NCBI RefSeq assembly: GCF_000585255.1
Contig: NZ_JANL01000018.1
Location: forward strand, 1 to 54,035
DNA: 54,035 nucleotides
Direction of reading: 5' to 3'
DNA from: Alkalibacterium sp. AK22
GTDB lineage: Bacteria > Bacillota > Bacilli > Lactobacillales > Carnobacteriaceae_A
The translations under genes were made by a program, and so were the position numbers. Shown here piece by piece: positions 25,114 to 34,139 of the stretch; positions within the stretch are counted from its first letter, which is position 1; each line of letters starts with the position of its first letter. The notes beneath the pieces were generated by a model, which was not told the DNA's origin, ran no database searches, and worked only from the letters and a program-made list of their open reading frames with translations.

Positions 25114-27102
25114 TCATTTTTTCTTAACGAAATAAGCAGAAATGCCGGCAGCAAGACTTCCCATTCCAGCAAGGCCAATAGTCCACGTTACTGTAGCTGT
25201 ATCCGGCAGACGTTCGCCTTCTGCATCAGCTGTTTCTTCATTTTCTTGAGTGTCTGGTGAGGGTTCATAGCTAGCCGTGTCATCGTCATCCTGGTCTGAT
25301 TCAGGCTGTTCTAATGTCGACTCATTTTCGATCCCATCACCAGCGGTATCATCAGACTCGGATTCATTTGGCTCATCCTGATCTAACTCGTCACCCGTTG
25401 AGTCATTCTGATCATTGGACCCATCGACGATAGGACCTGTTGCTGTAGACTCATCGTTCTGGTCTGTGGAGTCATCCTCATTGCTATCATTAGTTTCGTC
25501 GCCATCGGTTTCAGTGTCCTCTTCCTCGTCCACTGGTTCTTCAGGAGTCCGTGTACTAACTGGCAGCACCTGGATCCGCCCTTCGGTTTCTTCGTAATCA
25601 ACGGCACCTTCAGCTGCTGTGACTTCCTGAACGAATTGAATCAGAGCATTGGTGACCTGTCCGGCATCTTCTTGGATGATTGTCGCACTGGAAAAGTCAT
25701 AGCCGTCACCACCGGAAACGATAAAGTTGTTGGTAGCAATTCTAAATGTCTGATCCATATCCATTGGTTCGCCATTAATGAACAGATCGGAGTCTGCATA
25801 GCGTCCGTCATCGTCTATATAGACAATATAATTCAAGCCGGAGGTCTGCAGGTCGATTTGTGCTCCAAAACTGTCAAGCGAGCGCTCGTAAGAGTAAGCA
25901 ATAATCTCCTGCAACTCATGCCCGGTCATTTCCAAAATAGTAATGTCATTTCCGAAAGGATCCACTGTAAAGATGTCTCTGGCAGTAATATCCCCAGGCG
26001 CAATACTGGCTCGGATTCCCCCATTATTCGTGATTGCAATTTCTGTATTTGCAAATGTTCTAAGAGCATCAGTGATCATGTTACCGAGTGCGACATCCCC
26101 ACTCCAGCGATTATCTCTGCTTAGACCAGTATTGGTCACACCCAGTACTTCTGACAGCAGTTCATCTGCATCAGCATTGTACTGGTCGACTAATGCCTGA
26201 ACTTCCGGATCAACGTTTTCAAGTTCATTCATTGACTGAACGCGGCCATTGACAGAAACAGCTCCTGATTCTGAATCAATAGATAAATCAAGGATACCCA
26301 AATGTCTTAGGCTGCTTCCTGCCTGAACGACAGGCGTACCGTTCACTATTTCAGGCTCTTCCAGTAGAGAGTGGGAGTGTCCACCAATGATAAGATCAAA
26401 GAATTCTACTTCTTCAGCCAGTCGGCGATCCGCAGGCAATCCAATATGAGTCAGTGCAATAAAAATATCCACTTCGTCTCGTAAATATTCGTACTCCAAG
26501 GCGGTGTCTACATAAGATCCGAATTCAAGACCTACAATACCCGCGGGATTAGTAGCTGGCGGACTCTGAGTCAGTCCAAGAACACCTACAGTCTTATCTC
26601 CAAATTCAAAAATATCATACGCATCTGGCTGTTCGATCACGATAGACGAATCAACAACACGGGTATTAGCTGAAATCCAGTTGAAATTAGATTCGTTTCT
26701 TCTGGCTTCAAAGGCTTCTTGACCATAGTCAAATTCATGGTTACCAATAACCATTGAATCCACCTCGACTGCGTTCAGTAAATTGATCAATGGTTCTCCC
26801 TGACGAAGGTCCACGACTGGATTACCACTAAAGATATCTCCTGCATCCAGGTATAAAGTATTTTCAAGTGCTGCTCTTTGTTCAGTTAGAAAATAAGACA
26901 ATTTACCAAAATTATCTATGCTCGAATGAATATCATTCGTATGGAAAATGGTCAGGTCAAAGTCTCCTGACGTTTCTGCTGTAACAGTATCTTCTACGCC
27001 ATTATCAGCTTCTTCACCCTCTGCATGGGCCATCATCGGCGCTGAAAACAGCACTGTCGAAGACAGCAAGCTAAGTACCCAATTTCTTCCCTTGTTGCTC
27101 AT
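25114..27102 (-). CDS. Wall-anchored 5'-nucleotidase (first of a tandem pair)
   Basis: A 662-residue paralogue of the next gene downstream. Signal peptide ending near ..MMAHAEG (about residue 28), FHTNDIHSSID, LDAGDIFSGNPVVDL, GNHEFDYG, GGHSHSL and NNGGIRASI; the C-terminal 5'-nucleotidase domain is followed by an Asp/Asn/Glu-rich linker (repeats of DQND and DETND type), then LPDTAT, a hydrophobic helix and KKK. It should salvage extracellular nucleotides at the cell surface. The metal-binding and substrate domains are nearly identical in layout to the paralogue, while the linkers differ strongly, showing the linkers evolve freely. The ATG at 27102 follows TAGGAG by seven bases. Confidence 0.93.
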   Translation of the reverse strand: MSNKGRNWVLSLLSSTVLFSAPMMAHAEGEEADNGVEDTVTAETSGDFDLTIFHTNDIHSSIDNFGKLSYFLTEQRAALENTLYLDAGDIFSGNPVVDLRQGEPLINLLNAVEVDSMVIGNHEFDYGQEAFEARRNESNFNWISANTRVVDSSIVIEQPDAYDIFEFGDKTVGVLGLTQSPPATNPAGIVGLEFGSYVDTALEYEYLRDEVDIFIALTHIGLPADRRLAEEVEFFDLIIGGHSHSLLEEPEIVNGTPVVQAGSSLRHLGILDLSIDSESGAVSVNGRVQSMNELENVDPEVQALVDQYNADADELLSEVLGVTNTGLSRDNRWSGDVALGNMITDALRTFANTEIAITNNGGIRASIAPGDITARDIFTVDPFGNDITILEMTGHELQEIIAYSYERSLDSFGAQIDLQTSGLNYIVYIDDDGRYADSDLFINGEPMDMDQTFRIATNNFIVSGGDGYDFSSATIIQEDAGQVTNALIQFVQEVTAAEGAVDYEETEGRIQVLPVSTRTPEEPVDEEEDTETDGDETNDSNEDDSTDQNDESTATGPIVDGSNDQNDSTGDELDQDEPNESESDDTAGDGIENESTLEQPESDQDDDDTASYEPSPDTQENEETADAEGERLPDTATVTWTIGLAGMGSLAAGISAYFVKKK

Positions 27103-27295
27103 TACACCACTCCTAGTATGATTTGAACCCGCAAAAAAGCCATGGTGCCGTGCTTCTTAAAAACGTATTCGTTTACATAATAGCTGAATGCCCCCCCTAC
27201 TTCAACTGCCCTTTACTATTTGTAAGGTATCGACATGCTGATATCATGCTATATATATTTAAATCAGTTTATCTTCATTCTATATTAATTGCTGT

Positions 27296-27332
27296 CAAAA
27301 AAAGATTCATGCGTATCTTAGCACGAATCTTT
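27296..27332 (-). terminator. Terminator downstream of the exopolysaccharide cluster/IS remnant
   Basis: On the minus strand AAAGATTCGTGC pairs with GCATGAATCTTT (one G-T wobble) across an eight-base loop, then TTTTTTT. It could be the original end of the exopolysaccharide operon, now separated from it by the orfA remnant. Confidence 0.8.
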
Positions 27333-27593
27333 GGATAACTTATAGGAATAATTGTTATTATTTTAATAAATTAAATATTTTTTGTATAAGTAAACATGCG
27401 AATGTGTATCCCGCCAAGTAGTCTAGTACTGTTAATAAAAATAAGATACAGTCATCATCTTATAAATGCCTATAAATATTAAGCTATCCTGCGATAAATG
27501 ATTTGAAGCTGCATGGAGAGTTTTTTTTCATAGACCGGTTCAGCCTGCATAAGTGTGGCCGTCACCTGGTATCAGTTTCGCCGGTCATGAATA
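27333..27593. other. Intergenic, probable IS remnant sequence, no gene seen
   Basis: No gene. The part next to orfA (27520-27593) is GC-richer than the rest and may be leftover IS sequence, but no orfB coding or clear terminal inverted repeat was found. Confidence 0.4.
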
Positions 27594-27890
27594 CTATTTA
27601 GCCATTCGGCCAAAAATCAGTGCGGCTTGCTTCAAAACTTCATTTTCCATTCTCAGTTTAGCATTTTCTTTTCGCAGTTCTTTTAGCTCTCTTTGTTCCG
27701 GCGTGAGATCTTTATCCACGTTTTCCTCTTCGCTTGTTTCTGAAAACTGCCGGACCCATTTGTCGAAGGCAGAGGGGGTAAGGTCATATTCCTGGATGAT
27801 TTCTTTGCGGCTGCGCCCGGATCGGTAGAGAGCAACCACTTCTTTTTTGAAATCTTGAGAAAAAGATCGGCGTTTTTTCCGTTTATCCAT
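27594..27890 (-). mobile_element. Orphan IS3-family transposase OrfA
   Basis: A 98-residue OrfA of the IS3/IS150 type: basic start KKRRSFSQDFKKEVV, HTH segment SRKEIIQEYDLTPSAFDKWVRQF, then a leucine-zipper-like coiled coil (LKELRKENAKLRMENEVLKQAALIF). The ATG at 27890 has AGGAGG upstream. No orfB with the DDE integrase domain follows, and no slippery A-A-A-A-A-A-G run is seen at its end, so it is a non-autonomous remnant. It is inserted between the end of the exopolysaccharide cluster and a terminator. The flank GTTTCATTTCGGATAAGG just upstream may be part of an IS end. Confidence 0.85.
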
Positions 27891-27947
27891 AAGGGTTTCC
27901 TCCTGTTTTGAACCTTATCCGAAATGAAACAAGATTCAAGAAAAGTG

Positions 27948-29840
27948 TCATGCTCTAGCATACTCTTCTTTTACGTGATGCTCACTATACTGTTCATTGG
28001 ATTGGACGGTATATTTGGAAATGTCCTTACTGTCTTCATTTGCAAAAGCTATTACTTCTTTCTTAAGATCTTCAGGTGACAGACCTCTCCAGCTTTCCAC
28101 TTTGGACATAATTTTAAATAGAGGTTTATTGACTACTTTTCCTACAAATATTTTATCAAACACTTTTTGCTCGGTTACTTCACTGTCTACAAGTAACTCT
28201 TCGTATAATTTTTCTCCAGGTCTTATGCCTGTTTCCACAACTGGGATTTCTTTTTCTGTAAACCCACTCAATTTTACAATTTTCTTTGCTAAGTCTAGAA
28301 TCTTCACAGGTTTGCCCATATCCAGTATAAAGATTTCTCCCCCTTGTACCAGGGTACTAGCCTGAATGACTAATCTGCTTGCCTCCGGTATAGTCATAAA
28401 ATATCGTGTCATTCTAAAATCGGTAACCGTTACGGGGCCACCTTTTTTAATTTGTTCCTGAAATAAAGGCACTACACTTCCGCGACTACCCAAGACATTC
28501 CCAAATCTTACTGCAGCAAATTTTGTACCTCCCGGCTCGTTCAAACCTGTTACAATCATCTCAGCTATACGTTTTGTGGCCCCCATGACATTCGGTGGTT
28601 TAACTGCTTTATCCGTTGATACCATGATGAATCTCTCAACATGAGCTTGTTTGGAAGCTTCTGCCATATTCTTAGTTCCATAAACATTGTTTTTTACTGC
28701 TTCGTAGGGATTATACTCCATCATAGGTACATGCTTGTGCGCTGCCGCATGATAGACACGATCGGGTTTGTGAACATTCATAATTTCAAATATTCTCTCT
28801 CTATCCTGGATATCAGCAATCATTGGTACGATTTCGATAGAGCGCTGATATGTTCCTCTTAATTCTCTATCAATATGATAGATTGAATTTTCTCCATGTC
28901 CCAATAAAATCATTTTTTGGGGATGAAACTTAGCAATCTGTCTACATATTTCTGAACCAATTGATCCTCCAGCACCACTTACTAAAACTGTTTTTCCTTT
29001 TAATTCAAGTGATATTTTTTCCATGTCCAATCTTACTTCATCTCTACCAAGCAAATCGACTACATTAATTTCTCTAAACTGATTTATGCCTAGTTTACCT
29101 TGCAGAACATCCTCAATATAGGGCATTTTATTGACCGTCAAATTAGTCTGGTTACACAAATCTACAATTTCTTCATATTTTTCTGCGCTTAGGGACGGGA
29201 TGGCTATTGTGATTTGATCGATATCTTTACTTCGAGCGATAGTCGGTATATCTCTTATATTGCCAATAACAGGTACGCCAAACAAATATGACCCTTGTTT
29301 AGTTATGTCATCGTCGACCACCCCCACTACATTTAGCTTATTTGGGAAGCTCTTTAGGCTTCTTATAAATACACTGCCCCCATTGCCTGCACCGACCACT
29401 AATGTTCTGATTTTATTTTTCTGCTCAGGTTCTTTCTTTTTTCTGAACATATACTCGTAATACAAACGAATAACCAATCGACTTCCGACAATCCCAGGAA
29501 CTGAAAATATATAGGTCAAGAAATAAAATCGTAAGCTTAATAAAGGTTCTTCAACAAAGTTAAGCGACAGACTGTTTGCAATGACAAATGACATAGTGAT
29601 TGTAGCAACAAGCATAAATACTTCAGTTAAACCTGTACAATGATTTATTTTTAAAAAAATATTAAATAAATGTCCAAGAATCAAGTAAACTAGACAAGTT
29701 ATTCCGATACTGATTAACACAATTTGTGAGGGAAAATAAACAAACGGAATGAAAAACAAGATGGATAAAGCTGCTGATAATATGATCGTAAATGTATCAA
29801 AAGAGGCTACCAAAAATCTTTTTATATGTCTGCTCATCAT
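27948..29840 (-). CDS. CapD/EpsC-type nucleotide-sugar epimerase/dehydratase
   Basis: A 630-residue membrane-linked enzyme. Four hydrophobic segments in the first 130 residues, a CoA-binding-like Rossmann domain (VVGAGNGGSVFIRSL, near 150), then an SDR domain (VSGAGGSIGSEICRQIA near 290) with VSTDKAVKPPNVMGATKR, where the usual catalytic Tyr is Met as in WbpM/CapD-type 4,6-dehydratases. It most likely converts UDP-GlcNAc to a 4-keto-6-deoxy sugar, the substrate of the DegT aminotransferase encoded two genes upstream. The ATG at 29840 has GAGGGG upstream; the frame extending to 29861 starts at TTG without a site. It is the last gene of the cluster before the IS remnant. Confidence 0.92.
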   Translation of the reverse strand: MMSRHIKRFLVASFDTFTIILSAALSILFFIPFVYFPSQIVLISIGITCLVYLILGHLFNIFLKINHCTGLTEVFMLVATITMSFVIANSLSLNFVEEPLLSLRFYFLTYIFSVPGIVGSRLVIRLYYEYMFRKKKEPEQKNKIRTLVVGAGNGGSVFIRSLKSFPNKLNVVGVVDDDITKQGSYLFGVPVIGNIRDIPTIARSKDIDQITIAIPSLSAEKYEEIVDLCNQTNLTVNKMPYIEDVLQGKLGINQFREINVVDLLGRDEVRLDMEKISLELKGKTVLVSGAGGSIGSEICRQIAKFHPQKMILLGHGENSIYHIDRELRGTYQRSIEIVPMIADIQDRERIFEIMNVHKPDRVYHAAAHKHVPMMEYNPYEAVKNNVYGTKNMAEASKQAHVERFIMVSTDKAVKPPNVMGATKRIAEMIVTGLNEPGGTKFAAVRFGNVLGSRGSVVPLFQEQIKKGGPVTVTDFRMTRYFMTIPEASRLVIQASTLVQGGEIFILDMGKPVKILDLAKKIVKLSGFTEKEIPVVETGIRPGEKLYEELLVDSEVTEQKVFDKIFVGKVVNKPLFKIMSKVESWRGLSPEDLKKEVIAFANEDSKDISKYTVQSNEQYSEHHVKEEYARA

Positions 29841-29900
29841 GTATCCCCTCTTCCTATCCAAGAAGCCTTTGCGTTTGACTATACAAAAGTTGTCATCAAG

Positions 29901-31079
29901 CTAAGTCTTCACCTCGTTGCATATATATTTTTTATAAATAATAGTCATTTGAGGATTGACATTTTTGGTTTCAAACGGCGTAATGAAGTATTTGCTTCTC
30001 ATCCCATACATCTTTCGCAAGTCCTTTCGCTCAATCAACCTGAGTAGCTTATTGCTCATTTCCCTGTCATTATCAATTCCAACAATATAGCCATTTACAC
30101 CATTTTGTACAAGGTCCCTATTCCCTCTGCAGTCTGTTACAACTAAAGGTAAGCCGGTAGCCATCGCCTCCATAATATTTACTGGCAACCCTTCCTGACG
30201 TGAGGTTGAAACAGCAATATCGGCCATACTCATCAATTGAGGTATATCTTCTCTGTATCCCAACAAGAAGACATGATCTGCTAATGAATATTTATTTATC
30301 ATCTCAGCGTACTCGTCATAATTGCTGCCATCGCCCACAAGGAGTAGTTTAGCTTGAGGGGCAGCATCTACTACATCTCTCATCATTCTAATTGCCTGGT
30401 ACTGATTTTTCCGTTTGGACAATTCGCCAACATAAATCAATAATACATCGCTATTGGAATAGCCAAATTGTTTTCTCAGATGACTTCTTTTCATCTCATT
30501 AGTCGGATTGAACTTACTGAGATCAATGCCCACTCCGTTAATCATTTCAATATCTTTTGTTTTAAAATGCTTGCTCAGCGCAATATTGTAATCCTCTGGA
30601 TTAATTGTAATCAGACAATCTGTCATAGAAGATAGTGCTTTCTCTATCGTGTAGTAGACCAGCCAATTTTTCTTCGGTGCCCCCTTGTAAAAATGAAATC
30701 CATGAGCTGTATATATCAAAGCTGTACCAGTTTTCTGTGCTTCTCTTGATGCAAGCCTTCCCAGTAATCCTCCAACAGGCGTATGGCAGTGTATAAGGGA
30801 ATACTGTTCACTTTTGATTATATTTTTTACTCGATTGTAAACAGCTACATTTATAGGGGCAAGAGGGTTTCTCTGTATCGGAAGATCATATACTTTGATG
30901 TGACGTCTTTCTAGTTTCATTTTGAATTCTTCATTCATTCTTTTTTTTTTGATATCCTGGTCATTAAAATTGGCCATGACATGTACTTCTGCACCTTCGC
31001 TTTGCAAGATGTTCAAGTTCTCCTGGTTGAAACTTTCTATCATAGAGACAACCGATGCCATCATCAAAACCTTTTCCAT
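29901..31079 (-). CDS. Family 4 glycosyltransferase (EpsD/EpsF-like)
   Basis: A 392-residue GT-B enzyme transferring a sugar from a nucleotide donor to the growing lipid-linked repeat unit. N-terminal half with LIHCHTPVGGLLGRLASR and YTAHGFHFYKG; C-terminal half with VLLIYVGELSKRKNQ, LLLVGDG, FLLGYREDIPQLMSMADI and SRQEGLPVNIMEAMATGLPLVVTDCRGNRDLV, where the EGLPVNIMEA segment is the EX7E donor site. The ATG at 31079 follows GAGAGG. It lies between the aminotransferase and CapD-like genes with short gaps, so one operon. Donor and linkage are unknown. Confidence 0.92.
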   Translation of the reverse strand: MEKVLMMASVVSMIESFNQENLNILQSEGAEVHVMANFNDQDIKKKRMNEEFKMKLERRHIKVYDLPIQRNPLAPINVAVYNRVKNIIKSEQYSLIHCHTPVGGLLGRLASREAQKTGTALIYTAHGFHFYKGAPKKNWLVYYTIEKALSSMTDCLITINPEDYNIALSKHFKTKDIEMINGVGIDLSKFNPTNEMKRSHLRKQFGYSNSDVLLIYVGELSKRKNQYQAIRMMRDVVDAAPQAKLLLVGDGSNYDEYAEMINKYSLADHVFLLGYREDIPQLMSMADIAVSTSRQEGLPVNIMEAMATGLPLVVTDCRGNRDLVQNGVNGYIVGIDNDREMSNKLLRLIERKDLRKMYGMRSKYFITPFETKNVNPQMTIIYKKYICNEVKT

Positions 31080-31110
31080 GTGGAACCATCCTCTCCAGTT
31101 ATCTAAGCCA

Positions 31111-32331
31111 TTAGTTGACTTTATGCTCTAGCTTTGCACGCGTCCCTAATTGTTTGTTCCAGATAAATACGTGTTTTCTTTTTCTGCTAGAGGCTAATAT
31201 AGTTTTCAATTCAGAGATGACTCTATGCTGATCATATTCTGTCATGTTGGTTCCGGATGGCAGACATAATCCTGTTTTAAACAAAGACTCACTGACTGAT
31301 TGACTGTACTGAGGATTCTTGTAAAATACAGCTTGTTTGAACAGAGGCTGTAAATGGAGGGGTTTCCATAACATTCGTGTTTCAATGTTAGACGCTTCCA
31401 TTCGTTTTATGATTTCAATGGGGTCAATAGTATATAAACGTAAATCAATCGTCAGCGTTGTCAGCCATCTGTTGGAAGTTGTTTCAGTTAACTCTGGCAT
31501 AAATACTACGCCTGGGAGCTCCCCCAAATGATTCATATATGTGTCGAACACTTCTCTACGTCGTTTGACCCGGTCATCTAAAACTTCTAATTGCGCCCTG
31601 CCTATTCCTGCCAGGATATTGCTCATTCGATAATTGTATCCTAACTGAGAATGCTGATAGTACGGCGCTTCATCTTTGGCTTGAGTAGATAAAAATGTTG
31701 CTTTTGCCAAAAGATCTTCGTCATCACTAACAAGCGCACCTCCACCTGAGGAAGTGATGATTTTATTTCCATTAAATGAAAAGATACCCAGCTTTCCTAG
31801 TGTCCCACTCTTTTTATTCTTGTATGTTGAACCAAGCGACTCTGCAGCATCTTCCACTATAGGAACATTAAATGTTCGAGCAATAGCATTCAGTTCATCC
31901 ATCTGGGCACTCTGTCCATATAAATTCACTACGACAATCGCTTTTGGCAAAGTTTTACTGGCCTGTGCCTCTTTTAGAGCTTTAAGTAAAGCCTCAGGGG
32001 ACATATTCCACGTATCGGGTTCAGAATCTATAAATACTGGTTCTGCACCAAGGTATAAAACTGGACTTGCGCTGGCTATAAAAGTAAAAGAAGAAACAAA
32101 AACTTTATCTCCTTTTTTGACATCGAGAACGGCGAGAGCCAAATGTATAGCCGCCGTACCTGAAACAGTTGCTGAAGCACCTCTTACATTAGAATATTCA
32201 GCTATCTGCTTTTCGAAGGTATCCACGTTATGCCCAAGCGGTGCTATCCAGTTGCTTTCAAATGCTTCATCAATATATTTTCTTTCATTACCAGACATAT
32301 GTGGGGTCGACAATAGAATTCGATTATTCAT
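31111..32331 (-). CDS. DegT/DnrJ/EryC1-type sugar aminotransferase (EpsN/PglE-like)
   Basis: A 406-residue PLP enzyme. The substrate and cofactor blocks are present: SNWIAPLG near residue 30, VSGTAAIHLAL, SSFTFIASASPVLYLGAEPVFID, VNLYGQSAQMDEL, EDAAESLGSTYKNKKSGTLGKLGIFSFNGNKIITSSGGG with the Schiff-base Lys in FNGNK, and NYRMSN. It should transfer an amino group to the 4-keto sugar made by the CapD-like enzyme, giving an amino-deoxy sugar such as a bacillosamine-type residue. The ATG at 32331 has AGAGG seven bases upstream; the frame reaching 32352 lacks a site. It heads the second half of the cluster and has its own candidate promoter. Confidence 0.93.
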   Translation of the reverse strand: MNNRILLSTPHMSGNERKYIDEAFESNWIAPLGHNVDTFEKQIAEYSNVRGASATVSGTAAIHLALAVLDVKKGDKVFVSSFTFIASASPVLYLGAEPVFIDSEPDTWNMSPEALLKALKEAQASKTLPKAIVVVNLYGQSAQMDELNAIARTFNVPIVEDAAESLGSTYKNKKSGTLGKLGIFSFNGNKIITSSGGGALVSDDEDLLAKATFLSTQAKDEAPYYQHSQLGYNYRMSNILAGIGRAQLEVLDDRVKRRREVFDTYMNHLGELPGVVFMPELTETTSNRWLTTLTIDLRLYTIDPIEIIKRMEASNIETRMLWKPLHLQPLFKQAVFYKNPQYSQSVSESLFKTGLCLPSGTNMTEYDQHRVISELKTILASSRKRKHVFIWNKQLGTRAKLEHKVN

Positions 32332-32471
32332 AGTTAAGCCTCTCTTTCCCAAATTCTGAATTTTAGTAGTCGTTTAATTTTTCATATGAAAAAATACTTT
32401 TGTCTGTAAAGTATTCCAGCATGAATGAACGTGTTCGATTAGAGTAGGTCACTTTATTACACCCATCAAAG

Positions 32472-32499
32472 ATATAATCGTAGGTCATTTATTTTTCAA
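32472..32499 (-). promoter_or_regulatory. Candidate promoter for the aminotransferase block
   Basis: On the minus strand TTGAAA (32499-32494), a 16-bp spacer, then TTATAT (32477-32472), about 140 bp before the aminotransferase ATG. This would restart transcription after the asymmetric gap. Confidence 0.5.
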
Positions 32500-32552
32500 A
32501 ATTCCAAAAGATGACATTCCAGAAACATGACCTGAATGGATTGACTGCACTA

Positions 32553-32570
32553 CGCAAATTTAAATTTGCG
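32553..32570. promoter_or_regulatory. Perfect 18-bp palindrome CGCAAATTTAAATTTGCG
   Basis: Perfect dyad with an AT centre, about 55 bp upstream of the candidate promoter at 32472-32499. It could be a dimeric regulator site. No T run accompanies it. Confidence 0.5.
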
Positions 32571-32679
32571 AAGAGTATGCTTTGAATAAAATAGAAAGAT
32601 TTTTTGCCGTATAAGAGTTAGACTCTATCCTTGCACAAATAAGCCCACCATTCCGGAGGCAATCATATGCATTTTTGTG

Positions 32680-33060
32680 ATGAGTCAGTTGGCTGATACA
32701 AAAATATGGGGAGGATAATTTTAAAGAGAAGTACAAATTCAAGTGGATATGCTGGAGGTTTTCTGAGGTATTTCTATGAGGTAATCTTTGAAGTAAAGGT
32801 ATAGCAAAGAGAAGTGACTGAAGTGTAAGTTAAACAACAAGGAAGATAGTATGGATGAGTGTAAAGTAATTCATGGGTGGGAGTGTAGAAAGGAATACTG
32901 AGGTTCGATTTAGAGGAGAATTCATTTGAGGTTGATAAAATAATGGGTAGTGATTGTGGTATCTATAAGGAGAAAAATAGGAGAAAATATATTGCCTTAG
33001 GGGGTAATTTAGTGGTGAAACGTGGTAAAAGAGGATTTTTATAAGGGTAGTATATCATAC
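32680..33060 (-). other. C-rich, G-poor transcript segment (candidate Rho-dependent terminator)
   Basis: Counting 32761-33060 gives 17 C and 86 G on the plus strand, so a leftward transcript has 86 C and 17 G in 300 nt. This is the C-over-G pattern of Rho utilisation regions. It lies in the 1.1-kb gap between the sugar transferase and aminotransferase genes, with no supported gene inside. A role in Rho-dependent termination is inference. Confidence 0.5.
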
Positions 33061-33448
33061 TATTACAATTATACAACTATAACCCCCTGGCAATAATCAT
33101 CATTTTTCTGAAGTCAGGTTACAGTCCCCTCATTGAGATAAGCATGCTGTTCTGAGTTAAATCAGCTGTCCCTATGAAAAATTTAAACCCCTTGTTGTTT
33201 CCCGTATCTTTAAAACCTGCATCTGTCTTTGGTATTTCGTGTATATCATTCAATCAAACACTTACTTTAATTAATCTAGATATTCATATAGATTTGAACG
33301 TAGCATTTATATCTATACTACAAGCGAGGATTACAGCCTTATTTGCTAGAGAGGAATTAGAGCCTTCACTACAATTCTCTTTTTATATAAGCTACGAATA
33401 TAAGTTAAATAGCGCTTTTTCAGTTATTAATCTACAGTCAATGTATAT
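33061..33448. other. Gene-free part of the exopolysaccharide gap
   Basis: No recognisable gene or remnant. An open plus-strand frame crosses it but has no ribosome binding site and runs antisense into the sugar transferase gene. Confidence 0.5.
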
Positions 33449-34063
33449 CTATCGACTACGGTATTCCGAAAGTGTCTGGGTCAGCTCCTCTCCAGAATCA
33501 TGCACAACATCTGCACCTAGTAATACTTTTTTTAAAGTCAAAATAAATATTTTCAAGTCTAGGCTAAATGAAAAGTGTTTAACGTAATAGACATCCATAC
33601 GTAATTTATCATCCCAGCTGATCTTATTTCTTCCATTAACTTGAGCCCATCCGCTTAGTCCAGGACTAACAGAATGTCTTAATTTTTCTTCCTCCGTATA
33701 GTAGGGAAGATAGTCTACAAATAAAGGCCTTGGTCCAATAAAACTCATTTCTCCCTTAAGAATATTAAACAGCTGGGGTAATTCATCTAAACTTGTTTTG
33801 CGTATAAACTTTCCCACTTTGAGCATTCGTTCAGTGTCCGTAAGCATCACTCCATTTTCACTATCTTGAATACGCATACTTCTAAATTTATACAGGATAA
33901 AAGGTTTTTCACACTTCCCAAGCCGTGTTTGACTGAATAGAAAAGATCCTTCACTATCCTCTATGAAAATAATTAATGGGATGATCACAAAGAAAGGAGA
34001 ACTAAAGGCTAATAGGGCTAATGCCATCATAATATCTAAGAACCGCTTAACCTTTTTGTACAT
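33449..34063 (-). CDS. Undecaprenyl-phosphate sugar phosphotransferase (EpsL-like)
   Basis: A 204-residue short-form bacterial sugar transferase (PF02397): one N-terminal membrane segment (about residues 10-32), FSQTRLGKCEKPFILYKFRSMR, the RKTSLDELPQLFNILKGEMSFIGPRPL core with the catalytic Asp-Glu, and VSPGLSGWAQVNGRN. It starts repeat-unit synthesis by placing sugar-1-phosphate on undecaprenyl phosphate, at the inner face of the membrane. The ATG at 34063 has a near-perfect AAAGGAGG eight bases upstream. It is the priming enzyme of the cluster. The sugar could be the amino-deoxy sugar made by the CapD-like/DegT pair. Confidence 0.94.
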   Translation of the reverse strand: MYKKVKRFLDIMMALALLAFSSPFFVIIPLIIFIEDSEGSFLFSQTRLGKCEKPFILYKFRSMRIQDSENGVMLTDTERMLKVGKFIRKTSLDELPQLFNILKGEMSFIGPRPLFVDYLPYYTEEEKLRHSVSPGLSGWAQVNGRNKISWDDKLRMDVYYVKHFSFSLDLKIFILTLKKVLLGADVVHDSGEELTQTLSEYRSR

Positions 34064-34139
34064 ATTATTACCTCCTTTTCAAATAAACCACATCTATACA
34101 TTATCAACCTTAATAGTATAATTTTCTACTTAGTCATCG

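Noticed and set aside
32851-32901. Small plus-strand ORF (MDECKVIHGWECRKEY) with AAGGAAG upstream
   Set aside because: The whole region is purine-rich on this strand, so Shine-Dalgarno-like matches are expected by chance. Nothing else supports it.
33174-33587. 137-codon plus-strand frame in the exopolysaccharide gap
   Set aside because: No ribosome site before its ATG, low-complexity composition, and its end is antisense to the conserved sugar transferase gene.
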